From contig CP141131.1 of assembly GCA_035236585.1 (NCBI GenBank), positions 19,009,103 to 19,073,102 of the forward strand: a stretch of DNA of 64,000 bases. Direction: 5' to 3'. Origin of the DNA: Warburgia ugandensis (taxonomy: Eukaryota; Streptophyta; Magnoliopsida; Canellales; Canellaceae). The notes under the pieces were generated by a model, which searched no databases, was not told where the DNA came from, and saw nothing but the letters and a program-made list of their open reading frames with translations. Numbering within the stretch: the first letter of the stretch is position 1; each line of letters opens with the position of its first letter. The position numbers and the translations under genes are program-made. Positions 14,982-26,867 of the stretch are shown piece by piece.

Positions 14982-14983
<2 letters not shown>
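14254..14983. other. Intergenic, no recognisable feature
   Basis: AT-rich sequence with a C/T homopolymer run near 14500. No coding signature. Confidence 0.5.
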
Positions 14984-15060
<77 letters not shown>

Positions 15061-15063
15061 ATA
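14984..15063. repeat. (CT)n(TA)n compound microsatellite
   Basis: About 30 CT units run to 15043 and pass directly into about 10 TA units. Confidence 0.97.
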
Positions 15064-15974
15064 TTATCTTTTAGAAAAGAAATATGATGAGGAGAAATGC
15101 ACTTTCTTGGTCGAGGAAAAAGTGCACATTTTGGATTCATATATGCCACTTTGTCATATTCCAATCTACTAGTCTTGCAAATAATGACAAACATATGTCA
15201 TTGACACTGATTTTTTCTTGATTAGACATTCCTAGACCCTTCGTCCAAAAACCCTAGTTAGCATTTGATAGGAAATTGTGAACCATTACCAGCTGGTTAA
15301 TTATACCAAGGAAATATATGTTGGGTATGGGACAAAAGCTATTGGGTTAGATATAGAAGTATATTGATACGTATCCTCAAATAACAAGATGCTCTGAAGT
15401 TCCATGGAGGACTGAAGATTATTTCAAAATCATGAGAGAAGAGACTGGTTTAAGGAGAATGAAGTCGCATTCATACACATCTAGCATTCTACAAATTAAA
15501 GAGCAGATGCTCTTGCACAATCAGGGGTTTAGAGGGACGAAATTGTCATTACTCAGACAATCAACCTTTGAATCTTTATTCGTTGGTTTCTTTTTGGTTT
15601 TAGAGTGATGACACACAAATTTTCTTGATTAATGTTTGATTTCTAAGAGCATCTTAGTCTTAATCTTCTAAATACCCTTCACTTATTTTGATAGCATCAA
15701 CCATATAAAAAATGGCATGGGCCCATAAATATATTTTCTCATATGGCCCAAAAGTTATACTTCACCCTTGATCGAAAAAGTGCCTTACATAAAGTACGGA
15801 TATAAATGAAAGACCATTGTTGGCCCGACCTTAGACCGAGCAAAAGTTAGATAGGCTTCATCCCTTTAGATAAAGTTATGGCCCTTCTTATTAACAAAAT
15901 TTGCATTCCAAACATCAAATATTTATGATTTGCTAACTACATATGATGATGTTGTGCAAGTGAAGACACCAGGT

Positions 15975-16360
15975 TCAATACAACATAGTGGAGACAGTGT
16001 GGGGTCTCGCTTACTTCAATAGATAGATACCAGCTATCATGAAGCAGAATGGGCTGCTACCTGTGGTTTGCTTTTGAAGTGAAATTTCATAGTATATAGG
16101 TGTACAGTGATTTACAAGTGGTAATAAATGCATTGCAGAAGGGAGCAAAACAACCTATCACGGAGATCCCATCATATGAAGAAGACGAGTAGCCACCTTA
16201 TGTAGAAGTTTGAAAAGGTCTCTTTTTTGTCATGTACATGGAAGCTAATAGTGTTGTAGACCAGTTTGCTAAGTGGTCTATCAAAACAAAAACATCTCAT
16301 GTATGGTTTGACAATCCTTTGTTTGTTGTAAATAACTTGAGAGATGATACTAGTATGGAG
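15975..16360 (+). pseudogene. Decayed RNase H-like (RVT_3) retroelement fragment
   Basis: Pieces of an RNase H-like domain can be read in shifting frames: HEAEWAA (near 16040), VYSDLQVVINALQKG (16100-16145, the acidic SD-x-x-VV strand) and FFVMYMEANSVVDQFAKW (16223-16277, the usual 'H.YREAN..AD.LA' end block). Stops and frameshifts lie between them. The domain type is common at the C-terminal end of plant LINE polyproteins. This is a dead retroelement remnant, not a host gene. Confidence 0.6.
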
Positions 16361-16440
16361 GATTATAGCTATGTCACGTACTTTCTTCTTTGGTTTTGGT
16401 CGATGCTCACTGCATTGTCTTTGTTATGTTTATTTTATTA

Positions 16441-17844
16441 AAATTTCTCAACTTTTGTTAGAAAAAAAAAAATTCTCGCTTTTTAACCTCAATTATCATC
16501 ACAAACATTGTAAACTGATTATTTGTATCCAATGCTTAATTACCATTTAATAAACTATAATTTAGTATTTGTTGCTTTTCATATTCATTCATCTTGAAGT
16601 ATATATGACCCCTTTTTTGGGGGGGGTGAAGGATGGTCATAGTGATGGATTAAGAAACAAACCATCTCTAACCTAGGTCCTAAAGGATTAGTAATTTCCC
16701 CAACCAGGGATAAAGTGCCAACTCAAACTTCTAAACATGTGTAACAAGCGAAGGTGCTTTTTTATTTGAGAACATTTGTGCTAGATGGCTTTTAGCATCT
16801 ATGAAATAGATAGCCATGTGGTTGATCATGTCAATAGTAACAACACTTGAGTTAAGTCTCTACAATGCTATTCTTAATTAATATATTCAAAATAAAATTA
16901 TGCAATATAAAAACAAAACAACTGCTGAGAAAAAACAAAAAAAGGTTCTTTTAACAGGATTCAGTAACATCACCTTATCCACCTATAAATTGAAATACCG
17001 ACTGATAAATTGGAGTTGACACAGCTTGGTAGTTCTGGGAATTAGCCTTTGCCATCCATGATCACCGATGAGGTCTCTAATATAAGTTTTTATAAATTGA
17101 TACAGATGATAGATTTTTTATATATGCACCAATGTCTTGGGTACCAACTACTTAGAAAAACAAGAAGACGTTCATGTTAGGAAAAAAGTATGGTTTGACA
17201 CCACAACTATCAGCACTTTTGGAATAGACGCTTCAAACAAAACATTGGTGCAATTAATGGCCCTTGACTACTAAGGGGGGTTTCATTTTTGTCCCTCTGT
17301 CTCATTTCTCATCAAATGTTGTTACAAAACTGACAAGTGGGTCTCATATTTTCATGTTAGCTTAAAAAAGGGTTACCATTATCGAATCAAAGAACTTTGA
17401 CAAGGAAAGCTCCTTATCATAAAAAAGGGGTTTCAATATCATTTTCGAAAAAATTCTAATCCAAGTCATCTTCTTCCTTCTCAATCATAAATCAAAGGAA
17501 ACCACCAATTGTACAGATTACCGGAATATGTGGTGACGGTGAATCCTACGGTGAGATGTGTCAACAATATGCCTATATATAGCTTCCCTTTCTCTCACCT
17601 TTACTCAACACACGAAGAAATACCCAGGAGACCTAAGTGGTGTTGCATGGGATCTATAGAGCCTCTTCTGTAACCGCCTATTACTTATCACTATTTACAT
17701 GCCGTTGTGAGCGAAACACAGAGCGTGAAATAGTTCACAACTCAACTCCTGAACCTACGAGGGACTATACATATCTAAAACAATGTATGTTTATTATACA
17801 AGACATATTAGGCTAAGTTTCCTTACGTAGGAATACCTTTCCTA
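16441..17844. other. Intergenic, no recognisable feature
   Basis: AT-rich, with short homopolymer runs (A near 16463, G near 16620). No gene or repeat recognised. Confidence 0.45.
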
Positions 17845-17984
17845 GACCTTGGGGTCATGGGTTCAAGGTGTAAAAATAGCCTCTTGCAAAATGCAAGGTA
17901 AGGCTGAGTACCCTTGACTCTTGTGGTCTATCCCTTCCCTAGACCCTACATATGCGGAAGCTTCATGCACTTAGACTACCCTTT
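17845..17984 (+). mobile_element. Au SINE copy 1, 5'-truncated
   Basis: It retains the B-box region (GGTCATGGGTTCAAGG), the 'cctcttgcaaaatgcaaggt' block and the 'cttgtggtctatcccttccc' block of the Au SINE family. The A-box end is missing or replaced. Confidence 0.8.
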
Positions 17985-20176
17985 TTTAAGTAAGAAATGA
18001 TTACCATATGTATTACATATCTCCTTTCAAACATAAGCCGATAAGTAACATGTGATAGGAATCAATGTTTTTCAACATTCATTACATTATTTAAGGACAA
18101 GTTATATTTACACTGAATGAAGACCCAGATAGGAGGAATGGAACTCCAGTTTTAGTGGGCCATGCAAGAAACAATCTTCATTTGGGTGGCCTTGTTAAAA
18201 TTGCAACCATTTAATGATACGAGAAAATTTATCAAGCCACTAAGTATATAATGTAGCAGAAACGTGAAAAAAGAATAAATTAGGAAAAGATCACTATATC
18301 TGCCTGGAATCTACATGGAACACGAACACCTTGAATCACAAGGAAATAAAGACTTCTAACTTTTCTTCTTTCAGTGATAGAGATCAGCCTTGTTACATTG
18401 TAATGGACATAAATAGAGGCTGGAGCCCTACTTTCTTTTTCAGCTATTACATACGTGAGGGTTAAAATAAAAATAAAAATAAAAATAAACAGAAGTTGTT
18501 AAAACTAATATAGAAAAACCAAAATAAGTATAAAACATAAAATAAGAAACCATACCTAAGTAGAAAAGTAAAAGATGATTGGGCCTTACTCTACACACCA
18601 TCCTACGTTAGTTCTCTCCACTTGAACTAAACTGGTCCTCGAGTTTACATACTTTGGTGGGTCATCAATGGGATGATATCCGTTCTTTATCTTCATTACA
18701 AAGTGTTCCATATGGAAAAGAAACCATCACCATCTGACCATTCTGGAACACTTTTGCACCTCTGAGTTAATCAACACCTTTGCATTTTTCCATTGTATTC
18801 TTTAGGGAAATGGGTTTCTCAACTTTAAAAGGTTTGGTCCAACTTCTCTTTTCATAGGGGTAAGGATAATTTTCTTACCATCCTTGACAAAGACAAACAT
18901 TTTCTTTGCCCCTACGAGTGCAGTCAATATCATGTTGCCCTAGTCTACCAAGTAACATGTGACCAATACATTACTTAAAACCTGATCTTTGTAGAAGTTT
19001 CAAATGGAGAAAGGAATGAGAAGATTTACCTTGACCTCATCGACTTTTGTAATTCATTGGATAGTATATGGAACTAGGTGTCTTTTAATCTTAAATTTCA
19101 ACTTGTCCACCATCTCTTTAAATATTATGTTAGTATTGCTTCATCAATGATAAGATCACATTCTTTTTTAATTCATAGTACACTTTATTGTAAAAACAAT
19201 TTTCCTTTGAAGATCAACACTTCCCTTCGAAATATATATAAGATGCCAAGCCACGTTCTTCATATTGGTTCTGCATAAGTCTATTCCTTTTGATCTTCAC
19301 TGTTTTCATCATACTTGTAGTCTACTCCATAATTTATCTTAATGGTAGTACAATTAGTCATTCGATGTTCAGGACATTAGTTGGATCTATGTCTTGATTC
19401 ACCACATCTGTATGTTTGGTTGTGGTGGGGCATAAGCATTCTTTTTTACCAATGTTCCTACAACTTGTTTCCATGTGCACTTTTTGATTCTTTGTTTATG
19501 GTAACAAATGGTTGAAGAGTTTCTTAATTAGAACTCTTCACTTAATTTTGTTCCATATTCTTTTGAATGATGGAGATTTGATAAGAGTAAGAGACAACTC
19601 ACAAATCACCTGAATTTTGCTCATGTTCTAAGATAACTCTAATTCATGGTTGTAAATATCATATCAATGAAATATCAGTCCAGGGTTAGAAATAGATTAA
19701 TCAGTTTCAATCTTGATTTTGTTTGCAACTTACCATGATCTTATTTTTTGAAAAAATCTAGAAAACCAAACTCCCATCCAAACTTTAAGATGTATGTGTC
19801 AATTTCTTATTTAACACAGTCAACTTTTTCAAAATATCTTGTAGTCTCCTAGTAGAAGTTACTGACCTTCAATAAACACCAGTCAATGTAGTTGAAATCA
19901 TATGGGGATTCTAATTTTCAACTATTTTTGTACATAGATTAAGGTCTTCTAAGGGCCATAGATTATCTTCTTCATCTCCTTCTTCCTCTATGACAAGAAC
20001 CCAACATTGTTGGCTTCCTGATGAGAAAACACATTTCTTTCTTTCTCAAAAGTGGTTTTATGTAACTGCCATTCTATTCATTATGAATCATATAATAAAA
20101 CATATAAAATGAAGAGTATTTAAGTCATTTGTATTTAAAAATGAAGGGTATTTAAGTTATTTTGATTTAAAATGAA

Positions 20177-20335
20177 GGGGAGCCTTGGTGCAACGGTAAA
20201 AGTTGTCGTCATGTGACCTTAAGGTCATGGGTTCAAGGTGTGGAAACAACCTCTTGTAAAAATACAAGATAAGGCTGCATACTATAGGCCCTTGTGGTCC
20301 ACCCCTTCCCCGAACCTTGCATAGGCGGGGGCATT
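20177..20335 (+). mobile_element. Au SINE copy 2
   Basis: It starts GGGGAGCCTTGGTGCAACGG (A-box side) and has the B-box GGTCATGGGTTCAAGG and the 'cccttgtggtccaccccttc' block. It ends in the 'ataggcgggggc' region, a little short of the full 3' end. It is inserted in the gypsy relic. Confidence 0.88.
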
Positions 20336-20627
20336 GATATTTACAACCTCTAATGCATTGATCTTTCCTACTATTTGATTTCTTGTACTAGGTTGATCTA
20401 ATTGCATCTGCACTTTGTTTGCTAGTTCCACAACATCATCAAGTCTAAACCGCTTCAACGTAACTCAATCTTGGATGGACAAACGTAGTCCTCCAATAAA
20501 CCTAGTTGCTTGTGGCAGCTCAAGTTTATGCCATGTCACTACGTGATGATAATCGATAAAGTTTCAGGCACATTCATGCACCATATAATTTACTTGTCTA
20601 CAATTTTTATATTATCGAAATAACATA

Positions 20628-20805
20628 AAAGGGCAGCCCCGGTGCACGAAGCTCCCACGTATGCAAAGTCCGAGAAAGGGGTAGACTACAAGGATCAATA
20701 GTACGTAGCCTTACATTGCATTTTGCAAGAGGTTATTTCCATGTCTTGAACCTGTGACCTTGTGGTCATACAATGACAACTCTATCGTTGGACCAAGGCT
20801 CCCCT
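20628..20805 (-). mobile_element. Au SINE copy 3, inverted, near full length
   Basis: It runs from the 3' 'aaagggcagccccggtgcac' end to the 5' 'ccaaggctccccttc' end, all reverse-complemented. The B-box complement reads CTTGAACCTGTGACC. Confidence 0.88.
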
Positions 20806-21194
20806 TCTTCCTTGATCAAAATCTTCCTTATTAACCATTTCATCCATTGCTAAGTGCAATTGGAGCTTGCCGAAATGATAGTTGTAGTTGCTCCCACTAG
20901 GTTGAAGCCCCACATTTAAGATTGTATTTGACATGCTTAATTTTCTTCTCTTCTGCATTTTCTATGTGATCAAAGGATCTCTCAACTTCAAGAAGCCAAT
21001 TGAGAGATTTTTCATTATGTAGGTGGCCATTAAACGTAAGTGGAGAAGTCTTCATCTTGTATGTATATCACAATCTAGAAGGTTTCAACTTTGTGCCCTT
21101 CAAAGAAGAATCACGTCCAGTTCATTGTTAGACTCTCTCGCATAGGCATGGAGCCTACATAGTTGACTTGGATTTCAAGAAAACACCAGGATAA

Positions 21195-21361
21195 TGGGTA
21201 GCCCTGGTGCACGAAGCTCCTGTGTATGTAGGGTTTGGGAAAGGGGCAGACCACAAGGGTCAATAGTATGCAGTCTTACCTTACATTTTGCAAGAAGCTA
21301 TTTCTACGCCTCAAACCTGTGACGTCAGGGTCACACAGTGACAATGGCAAGACTCCCCTTC
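21195..21361 (-). mobile_element. Au SINE copy 4, inverted
   Basis: The 3' 'gggtagccctggtgcacgaa' end and the 'caaacctgtgacgtcagggt' B-box complement are clear. The 5' end is degraded ('caatggcaagactcccctt'). Confidence 0.84.
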
Positions 21362-22127
21362 AACAAAACACCAAGATACAAATTGAAATTATGCAATTCA
21401 AACAACACACCCCAAGTAATGAACAAGAAGAGATGGTATATAGAGAAGAGAGAACACACAAATTTTACTTGGAAAACCCTCTCACATCAAGAGAAAAAAA
21501 CCACAGTCGAAGTACCCAATTTGCTATGGAAGAAAAGAATACACATCTCTTATTCTCACGCTAAAAGTTGCTTAAGGTTCGCTTCTTGTGTACGAGAAAC
21601 TTCCTCTCTTTTCAGCTCCACTCTCCACATTGGAGAATGGAAAACCCCCAAATCTCTCTTCTTTTAATCTTACTCTCAGGGAAGAAGAAGAAAACATATT
21701 TTCCTTTTCTATGAGAAATTGTCCCCTTGTTTCAATAAGGAATAGACTTGTTTTATGTTCTAACAGTAGAGGCATTAGTCACTTAATTTATGAGGCTCAC
21801 ATCCTGAGATAAAGTGACCCACACACAAACCCAATACAAAGACCGATATGACGTAGGATAAATGGAATCCATGTCAGCTTGGTTGGTGGTGCTGGCAAGA
21901 GCTTGACACACCCTCTCAGTACTGGGTTGTGCCACCACAGTGTACTTTTTGGCGCTCTTGAGGGATACAATTGCCTCCAATATATGAGCAATATCTAGTG
22001 GCAGATCATTGAGTGATTGGGCAACCTCCTCAGTCTGGCATCACATCTCCCATACAGAATTATAAGCTTTTGTTGCTATAGTTAATTGTGCCATGGATAT
22101 ATTGATATTGGAAATTGGTTAACTTTT
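21362..22127. other. Intergenic, no recognisable feature
   Basis: Several overlapping ORFs of 60-110 codons on both strands have no family motif. Nothing I can name. Confidence 0.4.
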
Positions 22128-22300
22128 ATTGGCGCAATGGCAGAGTTGTCATCGTGTAACTTTGAGGTCATGGATTTAAGGCGTGAAAACAGCCTCTTGC
22201 AAAATGCAAGTTAAGGCTACGTACTATTGACCTTTGTGGTCTGTCCCTTTTCTAAACCATGCACTGCATACAAGGGAGCTTCTTGCACGCTGCCCTTTAC
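22128..22300 (+). mobile_element. Au SINE copy 5, slightly 5'-truncated
   Basis: Begins within 'ttggcgcaatggcagagttg' and runs through the B-box and 'cctcttgcaaaatgcaag' block to the 3' 'cttgcacgctgccctttac' end. Confidence 0.87.
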
Positions 22301-22858
22301 ACAGACATAGTTTCTTCCGTTAAGAAATATCTGGAAAGAAGTGAGATATACTCCGATAAAATTGAGTACTGCATTAAGGCTCATCAAGTGCAGGAGTTCT
22401 TAGTTTGGTGACCATTGGTTCAGGGCTGTGATACAATACAGGCTATCTGAAAAACAAAAAGTGGTTCAAAGCTCAACTGTTGAACTGAGTTGGTTTGAGA
22501 AACCTATACATATAGAGAGAGCCATGGCTGTATACAAGATGTGTTGGAGGGGTTTCCCGTTCACTTAAGGAAACCTTCCACCTCTTTACAAATGATAGTG
22601 AGAAGTAAAGATGTGATAGGAGTCAATTTTGACCACTACTTGTTACTTGATTTGAGGAGCTAGCTGACTTCCTTCTTTATCTTCCTAACCTGGGAAGCGA
22701 CCCTTGATTGATTTGAATAGCTGATCGATTATCATGCATGCACTAGTCATTAAGATCTTCTACAGAATACATTGAATTTCCATTAATTGGATTTAAAAAG
22801 TGAAAATAATTCGGAAACAGATTATGACACCCCGTTGCCTTAAATTCACAATGTACAG
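22301..22858. other. Upstream of the SPO11-2 relic, no recognisable exon
   Basis: I looked for the N-terminal SPO11-2 exon here and found no convincing match. It may be lost, or lie in a stretch too diverged to read. Confidence 0.4.
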
Positions 22859-22893
22859 ATCGGTAGGAGATAAAAAATTAGCCGAGTGCGTAG

Positions 22894-24161
22894 TAGGCCT
22901 GGCAATTCGGGTTGACGGGTCGTGTTTGTGTTCACACGAACACAACACGCTTCAAGTTTAGGTTGACACGAACACGACTCGCATAATAATCGTGTCAAAA
23001 ATCCGTAACCCGAACACGACACGATTATTAAACGAGTCGACATGACACGACTCGTATAACACGATTAAATAAATAATATAATAATATAGGACGGTTTTAG
23101 ACGAACCATCCTATATTACTGCTCTAATATAAAAATTATGGAGCGACAAAAGATAAATTCAGACAACATAGGTCTATTATTGCAGAGACACTTGATTAGG
23201 TATACTGACTTCATACAAAAGATATTGAGAAGGAACCGGAAGATCTGGTTGGCTGCGCAAAGGCCCCAAGTCCGTCCAATCGCTGTCACTTCACTTAAAC
23301 AACCCAAGATCTTTGCTATTCGGTTGCTGTTTGGATATGAAAAGGTTAATAATGCAGCTGGAGCACCGCCTGTACTACCACTATCATATTGGCGAATTTG
23401 GCTGCCTATTTGTTCTTTTTGGCGCACTGCCTATACTACTAATAGTTGTACTACTACTATCAGCTGGAAAGGTTCATAATGCAGCTGAGCATCGCAGGAA
23501 CTAGAAGATCTGGTTGGCTACTTAAAGGCCCCAAGTCCGTCCAATCGCCGTCATTAAGCCTCAAGTCCCAAGCTGTACTACTACTCCAAGTGCATTATGA
23601 ACCTTTCCATATCCAAACAGCTACATGGCGAATTTGGCTGCCTATTTATTCAATATAGGATGTTTCCTTTGGAACCGTCCTATATTAGATGTTACCATAT
23701 AACCATATAAGAATAAGAGTTAAAATATAAGACGGTTCCGTCCTATAGTAGATGTTACCATAAGAGTTACCATATAACTATATAAGAGTTACAAGGAACC
23801 GTCCTATATTAGATGCTACCATATAACCATATAAGAGTTATAATATAGGACGGTTTCAGAGGAACCGTCCTATATTACATATCATGTTGTAATATAAGAT
23901 GGTTCCAAATGAACCGCCGTCCTATATTACTATTAGTACATGATAAATAAATAGGTCACGTGTCAAAGAGGTCAACACGATGGGTCACGTTGATTGACCT
24001 GAACACGACACGATTTTTGGCGTGTCTTTTCGGGTTGACCCGAAAACGACACGAACACGATAAGACTCGACCAACCCGAAAAGACACGAACACGATAAGA
24101 CTCGACCTGAACCCGCTAAATTCATGTTGGGTTCGTGTCGTGTCATATTTTGCCACCCCTA
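22894..24161. mobile_element. Non-autonomous hAT-like transposon in a SPO11-2 exon
   Basis: It is flanked by the exact 8-bp duplication GTGCGTAG (22886-22893 and 24162-24169). The ends are TAGGCCTGGCAA and, inverted, TAGGGGTGGCAA (10 of 12 identical). Both ends are rich in repeated ACGAACACGA/GTGTCGTG motifs, as expected of subterminal binding sites. The 8-bp duplication and TAG-type end fit the hAT superfamily. No transposase is encoded. The middle holds an internal duplication (around 23228-23284 and 23503-23557) and a cluster of palindromes (23083-23930). Confidence 0.88.
23083..23930. repeat. Cluster of TATAGGACGGTT/AACCGTCCTATA palindromes
   Basis: About six copies of an inverted motif occur (near 23083-23117, 23649-23688, 23719-23745, 23790-23812, 23841-23877 and 23889-23930). 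The best, at 23841-23877, has perfect 15-base arms and a 7-base loop. They lie inside the hAT-like element. Confidence 0.85.
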
Positions 24162-26800
24162 GTGCGTAGTGGGTTGTTGCGCGACATTTCCTCAATCTTC
24201 CCGTCGCATTCTTTCTGCTCCAGATATCTCTTGAGAACCAACAATGCCAAGGCATTCATCAGAGGTCGGTTTTCTTTTTCATTCTGGCTGGTGTTTCAGA
24301 CACTAAGAGACCACTTCATATCTACAGTCCTGAACTCCTGCATCAAATGCCATCTTATTTTGTTAACGTTCGATATTCATTCATGTGTTGTTTTTTCTGG
24401 TTATTCCATTTCATCTATAAAATCCTTTAGTTCCATGAATTTCTCTCTGATAGAGTGTGGAAAGTCATGGAGCTCTGTTTCCAGATCCTCAATCAGGAAA
24501 AGCAGGTAACCCGAAGGGAGCTCTTCTACAAGCTTCTTTGTGATTCACCAAATTACTTCTCAACTTCAAGTTAACAGAGCTCTGTTTCCATTTCATCTGT
24601 TCCTTTTTCGGTCTCAACAGAACCAGCAGTTTCTTTCTTTTATTTCGAAGTTAAAAGTTGGCCAAACATGTGCTGCAGTTGTCATTGCCTTGCTCTGGTG
24701 TAGTCGCCGGAGTCTTGGAATCATGGCATCCGGCAAAAGAGCTATTATTGAGCTCTTGGTGTTGCAGGTATAGTTCCACCTATCAGCTTCTTTTCTGATG
24801 TAGCAATGGAGTTCATCAAAATTCCTTTAGCAATGGCATGTGTTGCAACTTGCAAAGTGAAATAGAACAAAGCAGTTGTATGCTAGTAAGTTAAACAGAT
24901 CATCTGACCATAGCATGGTTTATACAATCAAAAGTTCACATATTAGACCGTATATTACTCGGCGGGTTCAAGGTTGGAGAATCCTAGAGCAGAGTGCAAT
25001 AGTTTTTTGTTGTTTTTATGTATGTTTCCGGTAAATACAGCTTAGTTTCTGTTTTGTTCAATTTGAAACATGAACCAAGGAACCGAACCAAGAGAATGAC
25101 TGTTCAGCACTTGGGTCTGCTGGCTATGCTATTATTGGTGACCTGAATTTGTTGAAGAAGTTAGGTTTTATGTTCAGATTCTCGGTATATTATGGAGGTA
25201 CTTGGCTCGTATGAATCTCTTTCCTTAATACGGCCTTTTGGTTTGCTTTTTATGTATGTGGTGTCTTTATGCTACTTTCCAGAGGCTGGCTGAAGATCGT
25301 ATATTCAATCATGTCCCAAGCATTCTGATCACTGCCAAAGCATACCCAGATATTGTCACCAGGTACAGAAGATGAAGCTTAGAGCTTAAGCTCACGCTTA
25401 TCTTTTATGTTTATTTTCTGCTTCCAATGGGCAGGACTATCTCTAACATTTCAAAGTTATAGATGCCAATAGGGATCAAAATAAAACATAAGCCGGAAGT
25501 TCTCAATTCCTGATGGCAATTTAGTTGTTAGTGGCAATTTGTTAACATCCAGACACAGGGAAGCTAGACTGTCATTCAAAAGAATTTACAGATAGTGAAG
25601 AACTCATGAAACATGGTCTGAGAATGATACTTAAGGAAAATTGAAATAACAAGGTAAGTGCAAGGAGTAGCATATTACTTTTGACCTATCTTCTAAGCAG
25701 TAGTAGCTCTTTTTGTTTTTCAAACAGTGCATTCAATTGACTGTGACCAGAGACCTAATTAACTCTCTGAATTGAATTGGGTGATGATCTTGTTAACCAG
25801 CTTGGTTTAAAATCAAGTAAGCTGATGCAAGCCTAATCCTACGATGACAGAAATACATCCAGATGGACGTACTTTCTATCTTAGATCACATTACACTGCA
25901 AAGCAATTTACCTCTCATCCAGTTAACCATGTGGCTTACTTGCCTTACCAGGAAGAGACTTCTTATTAGCTGAATTCTAGACATGCTGAATCTCCCATGT
26001 TGGTCCAATGGCCATCAATTCAAAGTCTGCCTGGAAGAACTCTTCTAGAAGACGTTTTAAGTTCCATTCCGTCCAAGAGTTTTCTCTGTGTAACTGAGAA
26101 CAGCAAATTGTTTTTATTCCTAGATTTTTTTTCTCATGTAATAAGTTTGCTGTAATGGCAGATTATGGGAGCTGTTCCAACCTGGTTTGAGCCCCATTCC
26201 TGGTACTTTAATTGCTTAGCTAGCCAGGTCAAACTGATGAGTGTTGCTTGACTGGATGGATTCATTATGCTAACTGAATATTCTTAGCAACCAGTGCTAG
26301 GCTAATGCCCATAATCACTACCCATTTGATAAAAATAGGCCATGCACAATGATTGGTGATACTACATAGATATGAAAGTATATGTTCATCAAAACTCCAA
26401 TTCGTTGATGTTTGTGTTTCGGGCTACTCCTGTAACCACAAGCAGATGCTTCCTTTGTTTTGACTACATTTGTTATAAAGATTTTTATGCACAAGGCGGC
26501 AACGTTCTTGGATACTCATCTGTACATCTTGAATCTTTATTCCTCGTGCATATTTTATGATGTTACCTGAAGCCATTTTCTTCCAGCTATTATTAACTTG
26601 TCAAATGATCAACAGATACTTATGTTTGGTGGCTTGATATCTTATGATGTCATTCTTGTCTTTTATTTACTTGTAACAGGTCTCTTCTACATCAAATCAG
26701 CAAGACTATCCCGGAGCTGCCAATCTTGGGATTGGTTGACTGGGGAATACAGACCTTTTATCTTTTTATTGCATTAGATATTTATCAGTCCTTTTAACTT

Positions 26801-26867
26801 TTGCCTTGTAAACTGTGAAGGAAGACTCTCTATGTTGCCTTGTAAACTGTGAAGAAGACTCACTGTG
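26801..26867 (+). repeat. 34-bp tandem duplication within the SPO11-2 relic
   Basis: Two head-to-tail copies of TTGCCTTGTAAACTGTGAAG followed by AAGACTC. They lie between the VDW exon end and the TYKFGSIG exon, where the NPAG-encoding sequence should be. Confidence 0.85.

Larger units (their letters stand above)
18590..20980 (-). pseudogene. Antisense Ty3/gypsy gag-protease relic
   Basis: Read on the minus strand the order is gag, zinc knuckle, protease/linker. The gag piece at 20395-20510 reads RFIGGLRLSIQD...VVELANKVQMQLD. The knuckle at 19361-19412 reads YRCGESRHRSN*CPEHR, a CCHC type with a stop inside. Near 18850-18915 it reads MFVFVKDGKKIIL, as in the region after the aspartic protease in Ty3/gypsy polyproteins. 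Frameshifts, stops and two SINE insertions (20177 and 20628) show it is long dead. No LTRs were identified. Confidence 0.68.

Noticed and set aside
20177-20260. Possible tRNA gene (A and B box-like sequences)
   Set aside because: The boxes belong to the tRNA-derived head of an Au SINE; no cloverleaf with anticodon arm and acceptor stem closes.
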